Shown: positions 29,901-42,110, counted from the first letter of the stretch. The stretch is 64,000 nt of DNA from Malachius bipustulatus (GCA_910589415.1 OU342637.1:37106162-37170161), one strand, 5' to 3'. The notes: generated from the letters alone by a model not told the origin. Numbers and translations are program-made.

Positions 29901-32900
29901 ATGCTATAAATTTTTTTTAGCTCTTTATTGAAAGGACGAAATTTTCATATAAAATTGAATAAAATCCTCCACGAGCTTTAGAACTTCATGAAATACACGA
30001 ACAACTTCAGACGAAAATTGTCAAGAATTTTATTTGAAGTCTATGAAAACACGAAAATTCTTCATTAGTATCAAAACTTCATGAATTATATGAAAAACTT
30101 CAGACGAAAAATGTTAAGAATTTTTTTAACTCTCTGAAAGGACGAAATTTTCATATAAAATCGAAAATCCTTCACTAGTATTAGAACTCCATGAATTATA
30201 CACAACTTCAGACTATAAGTATTTTTTTGAAGTCTGTGAAAGGACGAAACTTTCATATAAAACTGAAAATCCTCCACGAGTTATTAGATCATCATGAATT
30301 ATATGAACAACTTCAAACGAAAAACGCCAAGAATTTTATTTTAAGGCCTGTAAAAGGACGAAATTTTTATACAAAATTGAAAATCCTCTACAAACTTTAG
30401 AACTTTATGAATTACACGAACAACTTCGGACGAAAAACGCCAAGAACTTTATTTTCAAGCCTGTAAAAGATTAAAATTTTCATATAACATTGAACATCCT
30501 TCACTAGTATCAAAACTTCATGAATTATACGAACAACTTCAGACGAAAAACGCCAAGAACTTTATTTTAAAGCCTGTAAAAGGATACATTTTGTAACATT
30601 GAATATCCTTCATTAGTATCAAAACTTCATGAATTATACGAACAACTTCAGACGAAAAATGCTAAGAACTTTATTTTCAAGCCTGTAAAATGATAAATTT
30701 TTCATATAAAATTGAAAACCCTCGACGAGCTTCAGAACTTCATACCTTTTTATACGATCAACTTCAGGAGAAGAAAAAAGCTTCAGGTTCAAACTGTAAC
30801 TCTTGTAAAACTTTAGACGACAAACTTCAGACAAAAATGTCAAGGAAATTAATTCTAAATATGTAAAAAGACCCAAAATAACTCTTCTGTACAAGTTTCA
30901 AAGCTCGGGAAATTTTTAGACGAGAAACTTTAGACGAAAAACTTTCAAACTGAATAAAATGAGAAACTCATCAAATGAACAAATTAAAAAATTTCTCTCT
31001 TTTCTTCATAGTTTCCAACTTCAGCTTTCAGATTTTTTTTATAACAACTTCAGACGACAGCTTTCGAATTATTTATTTAAAAATTGACATAATTGAAACT
31101 GTCAAAAAATTGAGATGAAGACTTTTCTTGAATAAAATAACTAGAACAAGTGACAAGAGACGAAAACTTCAGACGAGAAACTCAAAAAAATATTTTTAAC
31201 CAACGTTTTTGACAGATTTTGACCTCAAGACCTAGACACAAAACTAAACTATAATGTAATAAGACTATAAAAAGGGCCATTAATTCTTATCGTAAAGAAA
31301 CAGGCCAACTTCATTATTAGATGCAGAAGTTCATAAACTCTAGACGATAAACTAGAAAACTAGAACACCCAACGTTATACTTACTCTTACCTAGGCTAGG
31401 CCATTTCATCCAGCTACCAGGGAATAACTGCGCATTAAATATTAATAATTACATAATTGCAAACAGCATACAAATAAACGGGGACACAGTAGTGACAGTC
31501 CAAGTGCCAGTTTGTTGTCCCACTTATCATCCATCATCGTAAATCGATCTACGTTTTAATAGAGCGGCCAATTCTTCCTCCATGAATAATAAATTTCCAG
31601 GTTACTGGAACTAGAACTAGAACTACAGAACGCTTCTTCCACAACAACACCTATTAATTATAAAGTAGATATGAACAACATAAACCCGAGTTAAAAGAGG
31701 TGACGCGGGGGGATTCCCCTCGTCTATAAGCAGACGGGGCGCTTCCCTCTGCGTTGACACGCGATCCCAACTAGCACCTTCTGCGGTTACGGTAGTTATT
31801 CTCTCCCCAGAGGAAACCAATTATTCACTCACCCCTTACTTACTTACTCAGCATAAGCATAGACGACCTTTACAGTAATAATTTTATTTATATACATATT
31901 ACATACCTCCTATACATATATAATTTATGCGCCCGAGCAGTATATAGGGAAATATTTTGCAACCTGGATCCAGGACGAGTTGAAATGCTTCCGTGTAGCC
32001 TGTAGCTTGTATAGCTTAGTAGAACAAATGGTTTGATTTAAATAAATTTCGCTTTATTATACCGAAAGGAACCGGGAGAGAATGAGGGAAGTTAACAGGA
32101 AGCTGCATATCAGATCTGGCACGAAACGCTACCAGGATAATAAATGTACCTTGACCGGTCGATACTTGAACACCCAGACTCGGCGTCGTTTCCATTTAGA
32201 ACGCTTTCTTGAAGGAAGCACTCCTGCGTGTTTAATTTTATTCCGCTAATACGTTATACACGTTCCCTTAAGTACTTTTATGAACACAATCTGATGGTTC
32301 CTTCCATTATCACAGTCGCATAACTTTAGCGCAAGAGAGAGAAAGACGATAAAATAAGCAATTCTATTTCAGGAGAACTCCGTCTCGCCAAACCGCTCCC
32401 AGAACTGATGAGCATCGCCCGTCAAGGTCAACCCATCCTCCTCACGGTTCAAGCGGAAGAGGTTCGCGCCAACCCCCAAGAAGCTCCATCTCAATCCTCC
32501 ACCGTCGTCCTCGCCCTGATCCCCCCGGGGGTGCAGGCCGGTTCGCCCGTCTTCGGTTCCATCGACTACACCACCTTCCTCGACGAAAACGCGCCCACCG
32601 GGACGGAGCTCCAGCTCCCGCAAGCGGAGATCCTCACGCAGCCCGGAGACGTGATCACGCTCAGCCTGGAGAACAACAACGACACGTTCGAGATCTCCCC
32701 GAGCGTCGTGGAGGGTCACGCCGATTTCCGGGTCAAAGTGCACGACCCGAAGCTGCTCGACTACGAGGAGAGACGATTTGTGGAGTGTTACATCGTGGCG
32801 AAGGAGCTGGGCACGGGGAACTTCACCGCGAGAGCGAAGCTCACGGTGCTGCTCAACGACGTTAACGACAACGATCCCGAATTCGTCCGGTCGGAGTTCG

Positions 32901-35900
32901 CTGGAAAGGTGCAAGAGAACGCTGAGGTCGGTACGACTGTCACCAGAGTCGAGGCGGTCGATCGGGATAGTTTACCAGCTCGCAAGATCCGGTATACTCG
33001 GCTAAGCGGAGTTGGGAGCAACCTGTTTAATCTCGACGGAGAAACCGGGCTAATCACCGTGGCTAATTCTGTAGGGCTCGACGCCGAAGTAGCTCCAGTG
33101 TTCCGGTTACAAGTCGAAGCAGCCGATGAAGACGGATTCGGGAGAACCGCCACGGCTTCCGTGGTGATCGAGCTGCTCGATATCAATGATCAACCCCCGG
33201 AGTTTGAGAGACAACTCTACGAGTTTATAGTCAATGCAGACAAGACCGGGTTTACTTCTGATGCAGCGATCATAAGAGCGATCGATAGAGATATCAGTCC
33301 CCCTAACAACGAGGTACATTACGAACTGATCGATAAGATCGACGAGCTAGTCTTAGACGAGAAGACTGGAGAATTATCGATCGTGAGAACTTGGACGAAG
33401 CAAGACGTGGTGGAGTTGAGAGCGAGAGCTTGGGACGGAGGAGTTCCGAGATTATCGACGGAATGCGAAGTGAAGATATATCCTCCGGACGGACAGACGA
33501 GGAGAATGGTTTTCATCGTTCCCGGCAGCAATCCCGATAGGAAAACAATCGCGCATAAATTAAGAACCATCACTGGAGGAAAAGTCGTCATCAACGAAAT
33601 CAGACCTTACACTACCGACGACGTATATTCCGGACGAGGTGATTTTGACGATGAAGACAAGTAAGTATTAATAAGACCGAAACCGCAGGAATTGAATAAA
33701 TCTTCTCATATTTTCAGGAGCGTGGTCGTGGCAACAGTATCGTTCCCGAAGAACGCAATAATCGACGTGAACCGGATCCAGAAGCTCCTGGACGAGGAGC
33801 ACCGCGTCGTCCATCGCGACACAACAGAAACCAGAATCACCAACACTACCACGACCAACAGCAGCGGCCTTCTCTGGGCCATCATCATAATCGCAATCAT
33901 ATTAATAATCGTGGCAATAATCCTAATCCTCTGCTGTATATGCCCCCCGTGTCCCATGTACATCCCCCCGAAGAAGCTCCGCAGGACCGTCACCCCGCTT
34001 GAGGTCGAGAAACTGGTAGTGAAAGGATCCGGTCAAGGTTTGGAGAGCAAATCCGTCCAAGTGGCCGAATGGTTCGGACGACGCGAAGCTTGGTCGCCGG
34101 AACAAGTCCTCATAGACAACGAAGTGGAGTCGCTGAGACGCCACGAAATGGAGAGGGGATCCGATCAGGGAGGTAGGCGCTCTCTGAACAGGCAACCTCA
34201 AATTCCAAGAGTCCCATCGAGGGACCAGTTGTATATAAGAGAGGGAAACGCGGATATCCTGAGGTTGATCACGAGAGGTAACGAGGCTTTCCAGACGCAG
34301 CCGCCGCAACAAATCCCGGTGACCCTGGTTGCAGATCAAGCGTTTATGACTGATACCGGTAAGGATATCCTCATGCAGAGGTTCATTGAACAACAGCAAG
34401 CGGAAGCGAGATCGCAGGTCCTCCTACCGAACGCCGTTACACGCCTGCAACAAGAACAGGAGCTTCTGGAGGCTTCCCTGAGACAGCAACACGCTCTTCT
34501 GAGGCAGATCTTGATTGAACGCGAGAGGGATCTGAGATTGGAGACTCAGAGTCTCCCGGCGGGGACTCAGACCGACCAAGACGCTTTCACTCAGACTGAG
34601 CCCGTATTCCTGGAGAAAGCTAGGAAATCGTTATCGGATAACGACGCTAGCGATATCAGCGATGAAGAACTAGCTATAATCAAGGCGAGGATTAAGAACA
34701 AGAAGATGAGGAGAAGAAGTCAAGTCAAGAGACAGATAAAGACACCGATTCAAGAAGAGAGTGAGATCGAGGTGATAGTTGAACCGAAAAAAATTAAATC
34801 AGTCGGTACAAGCGCTGACACTGCCGCTCACGTTGCCACAAGCACTGCCAGAATCAAACAAACCAGAACGAGCGAGTTAAGACAACGCGCCGCCAATGAG
34901 ATACGCCATACAAGATCCGCGATCAGGAAGGAGATCCTGCAAGAAATATCCGCGTCACTAGACGCCGACTCCATCAGTGACGACGATCACAAAAAAATAA
35001 AGAAAAAGATCGAGACGGTCCGCTACGTCCATCAACCAGAGCCGCGCTACGCCTACTCCGATGACAGTTTAGAGGAGATAAGTCCCAGATCCGAGAAGAC
35101 CACGACCGATTCTGGTAAGCAGAAATACCACTCCGAGACCGATCTCAGGGACTCCTCATCGAAGAGCCGGAAACAAATTAACAAATCGCAGAGTCAACTG
35201 GATCTTTCCGCTGTTAACAACGCCAACTCGACCGTGTCGAAGATCCCCGTTAAAAGATCGTCGAGATACATGGAATGGTATAACACTAGTAAAGTCGACG
35301 CTAAAGCAGCGGGGAGGAGTAGAAGCAGCTCGTATAAAACTGAAGAGAAAAGCAACAGTAAAAGTAACGCGACGAACAAGAAGAAGAAGAGTAGCACTAA
35401 AACGATACCGGTGAGGAGACAGAAAGAGACGAAAGAAGTAAAAGAAGCGAGAGAAATGAAAGAGGCGAGAGAAGTGAAAGAAGCGAAAGAAGCGAGAGAA
35501 GCGAGAGAAGCGAGAGAAGCGAAAGAAGCGAGAGAAAAAAAGACTGAGATTGAGAAAGAAGCGGCAATGAAGGAAATAATCAAGATAGAGAACACGTCAA
35601 TTCCGGGACAAAGTAGCGAGACGAGTAAGGAATCCGGGAAAAAGGAGAGCGAAAAAAAACAAGGACCTGAACATCGTCTACTACAGCACTCAGAATACAG
35701 GTGAGTGCGTAACTTCTAAAAAAAAAAAACACTTAGACGTCTGATACTCCTGGCCTAGCCAATGCAACCAACCTATGCTCAAAATTCTGAATAAAAACTT
35801 CCCGAAAAAAAAAGAAATGAAAACGTCTAATGTTCCTGGCCCAAGGCAAGGTCAGCTAAAAAACCTCTAATAAGCTGGCCTATATATAGAAAACTCTAGC

Positions 35901-38900
35901 ACTCCTCATGAGTGGGATATCTTTTTAAAGGGCTCGAACAGATGAGCTCAAAAATATACAAAAATTGCAAAATTCTCAACTCATTGATTGACGGAAAGTT
36001 TAATTTTATACTTTTTAATGGGCTCCAAAGTACTTTTTTTGTGAATAGTCGAAGAATTATTTAAAAAATTGTTAAAACAATTGAAAAAACTCGTCTATTA
36101 AATTTACCGTTTCCATAATGAAAATGATTTCCCGAAGGCGTATAATGTTCCTGGCCTAGATATAAAAAGCTCCAGTACTCCCCTCGAGTGGGGTCTCGTT
36201 TTAAAGGACTTGAAAAGACGACTTCAAAAAAGCAAAAAATTCAAACACCTCAACGTCAACATTAATGGAAAATATAATTTTAATGCCTTTTTAGTCGCAT
36301 TTTTAAATTAATTAAAAATTATTATTATTATTATTATTATTATTACAGTCCTTTATTTAGCAAAAAAATTGCTATTGTCTTACAGAATCTTACAAAGTCT
36401 TACAAAAATTTTTAAATAATAATACAAATACAAACCTACAATTAAACATACTACAACAAACAGAATACAACAAAGACAAAATAAATAAACAAAAGTAAAG
36501 ATTTGGCTACATCAGTTTTTCTACATCAGTTTTATACATGTCTTCAGATCTCTTATTCATTTTTTTCCTCAAATATACCCCACAAGACAGCAAAGACCCC
36601 AGAGCATCCATCACACCACACTCTCACCCTTCGTCCCTGCAAGCAGCAAGTGGTTCTTTAACGAATGTTTAAATTTATGAACGTTCTCTTCATGTTTAAT
36701 ATTATCTGGTATTTTATTATATATCTCCAAACCTCTAAAAAACACCGTCTCTTGAGTTGCCTTATACTGAACTCGACTAAGTATGAAATCCTCTCTACCC
36801 CTAGTCTCATACTTATGTGTTTCACCGAAGGTCGTGAAAAACTCACCTAGGTATCCAGGCAAATGACCATTTTTTGCTTTATATATGAAAACCATACATT
36901 GCAGCTGGCAGAAGTCGAAAACATTCAACCATTTCAATCTATTCAACATCTTATCTATACTTTGGTATATGTTACAAGAAAGAATGATTCTCATAGCTCT
37001 GTTCTGCAACAATTGTACACGTCTAATTTCACGCTTACGAGCTGTAAAAATTATCAGTGAGGAATACTGCAAATGAGGGAGTATTATAGTATTAAAGACT
37101 GTTAACCTGGCTTTCACTGAGAGGAACTTACTCACCCTAGATAAGACACCTAACTTCTGAGAAATCTTTTTACAAACAAAATCTATATGTTCAGCAAAAT
37201 TAAGGTTGACATCAAGAATAAACCCAAGGTATTTAAATTTATCCACCAACTCAATTTTTTCACAATCAATTTTAATCTCTATTTTGTCCTTAATATCCTT
37301 ATATTTGATGTCTCTACCAAAGATCATGGCCTTACACTTCCCAAGATTGATCTTTAATTTGTTCTCACTGAACCAATCAAATATGCACTGCAGGTCGTGA
37401 TTTAACTTAAGAAGTATTTCCTGAATATCATATCCACTGACAAAAACCACCGTATCATCTGCAAAAAGATGTATTCTTCCATATTTAATGATAGAACCAA
37501 TGTCGTTTACATACAAGCTAAACAACAATGGTCCCAACACACTTCCCTGAGGTACGCCCAGATCATTCGCCAGCTCTGACGATATATTCCCACAATCAAC
37601 CCTTTGTCTCCTACCCTCCAGATAGCTCCTAAACCATCCCAACACAGTACCTTCCATACCATATAGTCTTAACTTACGTAATAACTTTCCCCTATCAATC
37701 GTTTCGAAAGCTCTGGTTAGGTCCAGAAATACCACCATTACAATCTTTTTTTTATCCAGGGAAACTTTCCAATTATTAACTAAGTACTGAAATGCAGTTT
37801 CACAACTGTACTGCTTCCTGAAACCCGACTGAAAGTCTACAAGAATATTGTTGACTTCGATATGATTAATAACTTGTCTATATACCACCTTCTCGAGAAT
37901 TTTTTCGATAATCGGTAATGTGTTAATCGGTCTAAAATTCTCTATCTGTTTAGTTCCTTTGATTTTCCTTATTGGAACTACAGTGGAAACCTTCAAACTA
38001 TCTGGAACAATACCTGTTTCCAAGGAGGAGTTTATCAGATGTATTAAGAAATCAGATATCTGAAAAAAATTATATTTAATAAAAACACTATTATTCTGTA
38101 GCTGAATACTCTCGTTATTTCTTAATTCATAAACTATTTTTTGTAATTCCTCTCGAGTTATCAACTTAAAATCACAAATTCTCTCTATTTCATCGAAAAC
38201 ATTACAGTGGTCGTTTTCTTCTGCAGTGATCCCCGGCTGTGTGATAGATTTTTCAATGTCCACAACACTCTCAATAAAATATTTATTAAATAAATTAGGT
38301 AATGAGTATTTATCTATTTTTACATTTTTATAGGTTAAGTTTTCATAGTCATCAGACCTATTTTTTCCACCTATTATATTCTTAAGTGTTTTCCACATAG
38401 CCTCGGGTTTACTCCTATTTTTGTCAATTTTTGCTTCATAATATTTTATCTTATTTTTTCTACACATGTTTACTACTTGGTTTCTATGTATTCTATATCT
38501 ATTCCAGTGAGAAACATCCCCCGTAACTGAAAAACTTTTATAGTAGCGGTCCCTCAATTTTATCTCCTCAAATATCTCCCTATCAAACCATGGATTATTT
38601 CTAAACCTTAAATAAATTTCTTTTTTTGGTAATATTTCATCGTATACCTTTTCAACCTCAACGTTAAATTGCCTGCACTTTTCATCCAAATTCTGATTTC
38701 GATAATCAAGCCGCTGAACAATGTACTCTACCTTTTGTTGGAGCAAATTCAAATCATAAACCTTAGGTCTGATCGATATTTTCTTTCTATACTTTTCTAC
38801 CTTTTCTGGGAGCAAGATCTCAATGATACAATGATCCGAAATCTTCGCCGTCTCAAGGGTACTTACACTGAGGTTCAAATTATTACTTACCACTAAGTCT

Positions 38901-41166
38901 ATGAGGGATTTTGTATCTTTAGTAATTCTAGTGAAATCTTCAACTAGCTGTTTACACCCACTGTCATTAATCGTCCTCCTAAGTGTCTTATCATAAAAAC
39001 TATCACCCTTCCAGTCTAAATTGAAATCACCAACCAGAATAAAACTATTAGTGTAATCTATTAAAGTTTTTTCCATCCACTGATTTACAAACTGAATAAA
39101 TACCGCATCAGAACGATTAGGAGAGTGATATACGCTTCCAAGAAGAAATCGTTCTTTGTCAACTGTTATTTCAACTTCAAGGAACCAAAAATTCATGTCT
39201 ACAATTTTCTCTTCCCTTATGTCACACCCTATGTCATGTCTCACATACACTATAACACCTCCAGTATGTCTACTGCTTGAGTTGACTCTTATCATTCTAT
39301 ACCCATCATACTCAATTTCACAGTCCATAATATCTTCAGTAACGCAGGTCTCAGTCAAAATCACTACGGCGGGCTGGTTACACTGACATATAAAATTTCT
39401 AAGCTCATCTTTATGAGCTGTCAGACTACTAATGTTACTTAAATAGATATTACAAGTGCCATTTTCTGGCCCGGTCTTACTTTGTATTATTTGCTCCTTT
39501 CTATGGTCGTCTTGTTTCCTTTTATGGTCGTCTTCTTTTAAAATCTGATCAGCAGCAACAGCTAGAGAGCTACTCACGCCTCCTGGACTGAAAAAACCGA
39601 TTTATCCTGGTTCCACTGGGCCACAGCTTGGCATCCGTCAGTTTCAATTCCTCCGTTTCTCTTACTGAGATCTTAAATGAGGAATACTGCTCGGGATATG
39701 ATGAATTTAAAGGCTCCACAAGGACACCTGGAAACTCCCCCTGAAGATAATTCAAAACTTCGTCTTTAGTTGTAGCTGGGTGCAGACGATACACATGCCA
39801 AGAAGAGAAAGATTCAGCAGCTCTAAGTCTACATTCGTTACCCGTACCAACAATAATCTTCCTACGCCTTCTAGCCTGGAAAATCTAATCGGATAAGAGA
39901 ATCCTTGAGCTATTTCGTTTCCAAAATTAAAAAAAAGACGTCTAATGACCTGGCCTAAGTATAAAAAGTTTTAGTAACTCCCCCCGAGTGGGGTATTATT
40001 TTAAAGAGCTGGAAAAGGGGAGTTTGAAAATGTGAAAATTGTTAGCATTTTCTGTGCCATGATTGAAGAATCAGCTTTGTACCGTTTAATGAGCTTATTT
40101 GGTTTATGGAGCGGAACTAATCGAAATAATCTAAAATTGATTTTAAAAAAAGGATGAAAACGTCCTTGACCATTTATCTTAAAATATAAATTTTTGTTGA
40201 AAGACGTCTAACGGTCTGGCCTAGTTATGAAAACTTTAATGCACCCTCCGACTGGGGTATCGTTTTAAAGAGCTCGAAAAGGCGAGCTCAAAAATATAAT
40301 AACCGCTAGCATCAAAGAAATGTACTTAAATAAAATACAATTTAAAATTAAAATGAGCATTATAGACGTTTTAGAGCGCGAAAATAATCAAATTTAAAAA
40401 AAATATAGGTATAAAATTTTTATAAAAACATTCTTGAATTATTATAATATCTACAAAAATGCATTCACTGAAATGCGTCTAATAGCCTGGCCTAAATATA
40501 AAAAAATGTCAATACACTCCTCGAGTGGGGTATCGTTTTAAAGAGCTCGAAAAGGCGAATCCAAAAATATAATAACCGCTAGCATCAAAGAGATGTACTT
40601 AAATGAAATACAACTTTAAATTTAAAATAACCATTATAGACGTTTTAGAAGCGCTAAAATAATCATATTAAAAAAAAAAAAAAGTTAAATTTTTATAAAA
40701 ATATCATTGAACTATTATAATATCTCTCAAAATGCAGTCTTTGAAATACGTCTAATAGCCTGGCCTATATATAAAAAAAATGTCAATACACCCCTCGAGT
40801 GGGGTATCGTTTTAAAGGTCTCGAAAAGGCGAGTTCAAAAAGACAAAATTTACTAGCCATGTCTATTCCCTATTTAAAAAATCTCCAATATTTGTAAATT
40901 AATATCCTACGATCGAATACATAGTCGATGGGTCGCTTTACTAGAGGGGTTTCTACTACAACTAGATACGACTGAAATTAAAGAATAAAATTATTTCTAG
41001 ATTCGAAGCACCGTATCCCTTGGTTCGTCGCCCGGAAGAAGACACCGATTCGGGGATAGCACTGACCAGGCCAGCCATGGCGCAGAAGAAGAGCATCTTC
41101 ACCATCGCCTACGACGACATCCACAAAGACCATCTCCGACTCGACAGCAGCACTCCTCCTTTATAA
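26952..41166 (+). CDS. classical cadherin, six EC repeats, single-pass, seven coding exons
   Basis: Calcium-dependent adhesion protein at the cell surface. Exons by my reading: 26952-26964 (tentative), 27554-27898, 27973-28283, 28341-28605, 32373-33660, 33718-35700, 41001-41166. All junction phases agree and the total is 1457 codons with the stop. A hydrophobic signal segment (PLLLVLVLVSASIC) opens it. EC repeats 1-6 span about residues 30-695, with Ca2+ motifs clearest in EC4-EC6 (LDENAP, DYEER, DVNDNDPEF, DRD, DINDQPPEF). A membrane-adjacent domain (VFIVPGSNPDRK.. to EEHRVVHR) follows, then a TM helix (LLWAIIIIAIILIIVAIIL) near 791-815. The cytoplasmic part, about 640 aa, has CCICPPCPMYIPP, coiled-coil Gln/Glu stretches and an Ala-Arg-Glu-Lys repeat. 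The membrane-adjacent domain recalls the Cad99C/PCDH15 group; Cad89D-like is another candidate. The short first exon is the weakest part. Confidence 0.85.
28606..31390 (+). repeat. degenerate intronic satellite, CTTCAGACGAAAAA motif, ~115-bp period
   Basis: In the large cadherin intron (28606-32372) the words ACTTCAGACGAAAAA and TTTAGACGACAAACTTCAGA recur dozens of times. From 29880 to 30720 the period is regular at about 115 bp, with AAGAACTTTATTTTAAAGCC and CTTCATGAATTATACGAACA in each unit. Outside that core the units are shorter and diverged. No open gene was seen. It is a locally amplified, decaying tandem array. Confidence 0.85.
31391..32372 (+). other. rest of cadherin intron, no gene seen
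   Basis: AT-rich intron sequence between the satellite and the exon at 32373. The acceptor TTCTATTTCAG closes it. No open frame with recognisable features was found. Confidence 0.6.
35720..36290 (+). repeat. ~265-bp satellite, block 1 (GGCCTA..CTCGAGTGGGGT)
   Basis: Diverged units of the array carry GACGTCTAATG-like, CCTGGCCTA and CTCCCCTCGAGTGGGGTCTCG motifs at about 35735, 35830 and 36145. It lies in the last cadherin intron. An antisense retrotransposon splits this block from the next one at 39940. Confidence 0.75.
36611..39577 (-). CDS. non-LTR retrotransposon ORF2 (endonuclease and reverse transcriptase)
   Basis: An open 988-aa frame. The AP endonuclease (about 45-280) shows NISSLTAHKDELRNF, ILTETC, GSVYHSPNRSD, LVGDFNLDW and KISDHCII. 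The reverse transcriptase (about 520-800) shows FRPINTLPIIEKILE, DFQSGFRKQYSCETAF, FLDLTRAFETIDR, GVPQGSVLGPLLFSLYVNDI and the catalytic HLFADDTVVF. No RNase H follows. The frame is uninterrupted, so the copy is fairly young or still coding, although its 5' end is gone. Its start overlaps the ORF1 end by 8 nt. Confidence 0.92.
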   Translation of the reverse strand: MSSSLAVAADQILKEDDHKRKQDDHRKEQIIQSKTGPENGTCNIYLSNISSLTAHKDELRNFICQCNQPAVVILTETCVTEDIMDCEIEYDGYRMIRVNSSSRHTGGVIVYVRHDIGCDIREEKIVDMNFWFLEVEITVDKERFLLGSVYHSPNRSDAVFIQFVNQWMEKTLIDYTNSFILVGDFNLDWKGDSFYDKTLRRTINDSGCKQLVEDFTRITKDTKSLIDLVVSNNLNLSVSTLETAKISDHCIIEILLPEKVEKYRKKISIRPKVYDLNLLQQKVEYIVQRLDYRNQNLDEKCRQFNVEVEKVYDEILPKKEIYLRFRNNPWFDREIFEEIKLRDRYYKSFSVTGDVSHWNRYRIHRNQVVNMCRKNKIKYYEAKIDKNRSKPEAMWKTLKNIIGGKNRSDDYENLTYKNVKIDKYSLPNLFNKYFIESVVDIEKSITQPGITAEENDHCNVFDEIERICDFKLITREELQKIVYELRNNESIQLQNNSVFIKYNFFQISDFLIHLINSSLETGIVPDSLKVSTVVPIRKIKGTKQIENFRPINTLPIIEKILEKVVYRQVINHIEVNNILVDFQSGFRKQYSCETAFQYLVNNWKVSLDKKKIVMVVFLDLTRAFETIDRGKLLRKLRLYGMEGTVLGWFRSYLEGRRQRVDCGNISSELANDLGVPQGSVLGPLLFSLYVNDIGSIIKYGRIHLFADDTVVFVSGYDIQEILLKLNHDLQCIFDWFSENKLKINLGKCKAMIFGRDIKYKDIKDKIEIKIDCEKIELVDKFKYLGFILDVNLNFAEHIDFVCKKISQKLGVLSRVSKFLSVKARLTVFNTIILPHLQYSSLIIFTARKREIRRVQLLQNRAMRIILSCNIYQSIDKMLNRLKWLNVFDFCQLQCMVFIYKAKNGHLPGYLGEFFTTFGETHKYETRGREDFILSRVQYKATQETVFFRGLEIYNKIPDNIKHEENVHKFKHSLKNHLLLAGTKGESVV
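39570..39878 (-). pseudogene. non-LTR retrotransposon ORF1, C-terminal fragment
   Basis: An open stretch with no start codon of its own: it begins near ARRRRKIIVGTGNECRLRAA, continues FSSWHVYRLHPATTKDEV and ends WPSGTRINRFFQSRRRE. This C-terminal module (VYRLHPATT..YSSFKISV..WP.G..INRFF) is a familiar end of insect non-LTR ORF1 proteins. The rest was lost by 5' truncation. Confidence 0.75.
39940..40870 (+). repeat. ~265-bp satellite, block 2
   Basis: Four units start near 39945, 40205, 40470 and 40742. Each has GACGTCTAATG or GACGTCTAACG, CTGGCCTA, TATAAAAA, an ACTCC or CACCCC run, CGAGTGGGGTATC, GTTTTAAAG and CTCGAAAAGGCGA in that order. The region lies between the retrotransposon and the last cadherin exon. 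Confidence 0.85.
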
Positions 41167-41310
41167 AATCTCTTCAGATAAAAATCAGTCTTCTATTAAT
41201 TACTTAATTAATTCATTAATAATTTTTATCGTTGGTATATTTTTATTACTCTTTTTGTGAATGGTGGGGGTGTTTTTTTTTATTGTACATATGTATAATG
41301 TATTATATAA

Positions 41311-41316
41311 AATAAA
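41311..41316 (+). terminator. polyadenylation signal, cadherin gene
   Basis: AATAAA lies about 145 bp after the cadherin stop codon, in AT-rich 3' UTR sequence. It is the first canonical hexamer after the stop. Confidence 0.6.
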
Positions 41317-41399
41317 TAATAAGTAAGTTTTGTAAGTGGCTAAATTAAAAATTTGTTAAAACTATATAAACACACGTGCCTGGAGTATAAAATTTATAA

Positions 41400-42110
41400 A
41401 ATAAAGATTTTTCTGGAAGACGTCTTATGTTCCTGGCCCTAGGTATTAGAAAATTAGCCCCCTCCTCGAGGTGGGCATCGTTTTAAAGAACTTGAAAAAG
41501 GGAATCTAAAAATATAAAAATTGCTAGCTTTTGGATGGTACAATGGAAGAAAAATACACTTTAGACCTTTCTGATGAGCTTATTAATCGCTTATTGTTGA
41601 GCGGTACCGGCCGAAATCATTGTAAATTTGTTAGTGAAATTGTTAGGAGAAACGTCTTTAGAAGACTATTTATTTTTAGTTAAAAGACGTCTAATGGCCT
41701 GGCCTAAATATAAAAATTCTAATACACCCCCCGAGTGGGGTATCGTTTCAAAGGGCTCGAAGCTGCGAGTTCAAAAAAAAAATGGAAAGTTTTCGATATC
41801 AATATTGACAAAAAATGCTCCTTAGTAGGTACTTTTTCATGAGCATCTGTAGTTTATTGAGCGAAACTGAACGAAATAATTTTAAATATATTAATAAAAT
41901 TGATTGGAAACGACTTTCTATGGCCATCTATCTTGCAATAGAATTTTTTGTTATGTGACGTCTAAAAGCCTGGCCTAAATATAAAAATTTCAATACACCC
42001 CCCGAGTAGGGTACCATTTTAAAGGGCTCGAAACAGCCAGTTCAAAAATAAAAAAGCGAAGTTTTTGAAATCAATATTGTCAAAATGCTTCTTAGTAGGT
42101 ACTTTTTCAT
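41400..42110 (+). repeat. ~265-bp satellite, block 3, beyond the gene
   Basis: Three units near 41420, 41682 and 41957 have the same ordered motifs (GACGTCTAATGGCCTGGCC, CCCCCGAGTGGGGTATCG, GGGCTCGAA). They lie 3' of the cadherin polyadenylation signal, so the array spans the gene boundary. Confidence 0.85.

Larger units (their letters stand above)
36318..39885 (-). mobile_element. antisense non-LTR retrotransposon, 5'-truncated, in cadherin intron
   Basis: Reading on the minus strand: the C-terminal part of ORF1, overlapping ORF2, a 3' UTR and a tail of repeated AAT (plus-strand ATT run at 36319-36346). The 5' end is lost near 39885. ORF2 has endonuclease and RT but no RNase H, so it belongs to the CR1/Jockey side of the non-LTR tree, not the I clade. 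It sits within the 265-bp satellite and opposite to the host gene. Flanking duplications are not certain. Confidence 0.85.

Noticed and set aside
28606..31390. CRISPR-like array of repeated 15-mers
   Set aside because: Spacers are not unique, the units are degenerate tandem copies, and the host is a eukaryote.
32369..32914. Minus-strand open frame of 181 codons
   Set aside because: It is the antisense shadow of the GC-rich cadherin exon; the plus strand has clear cadherin repeats in phase with its neighbours.
33923..34399. Minus-strand open frame of 158 codons
   Set aside because: Shadow of the cadherin transmembrane/cytoplasmic exon.
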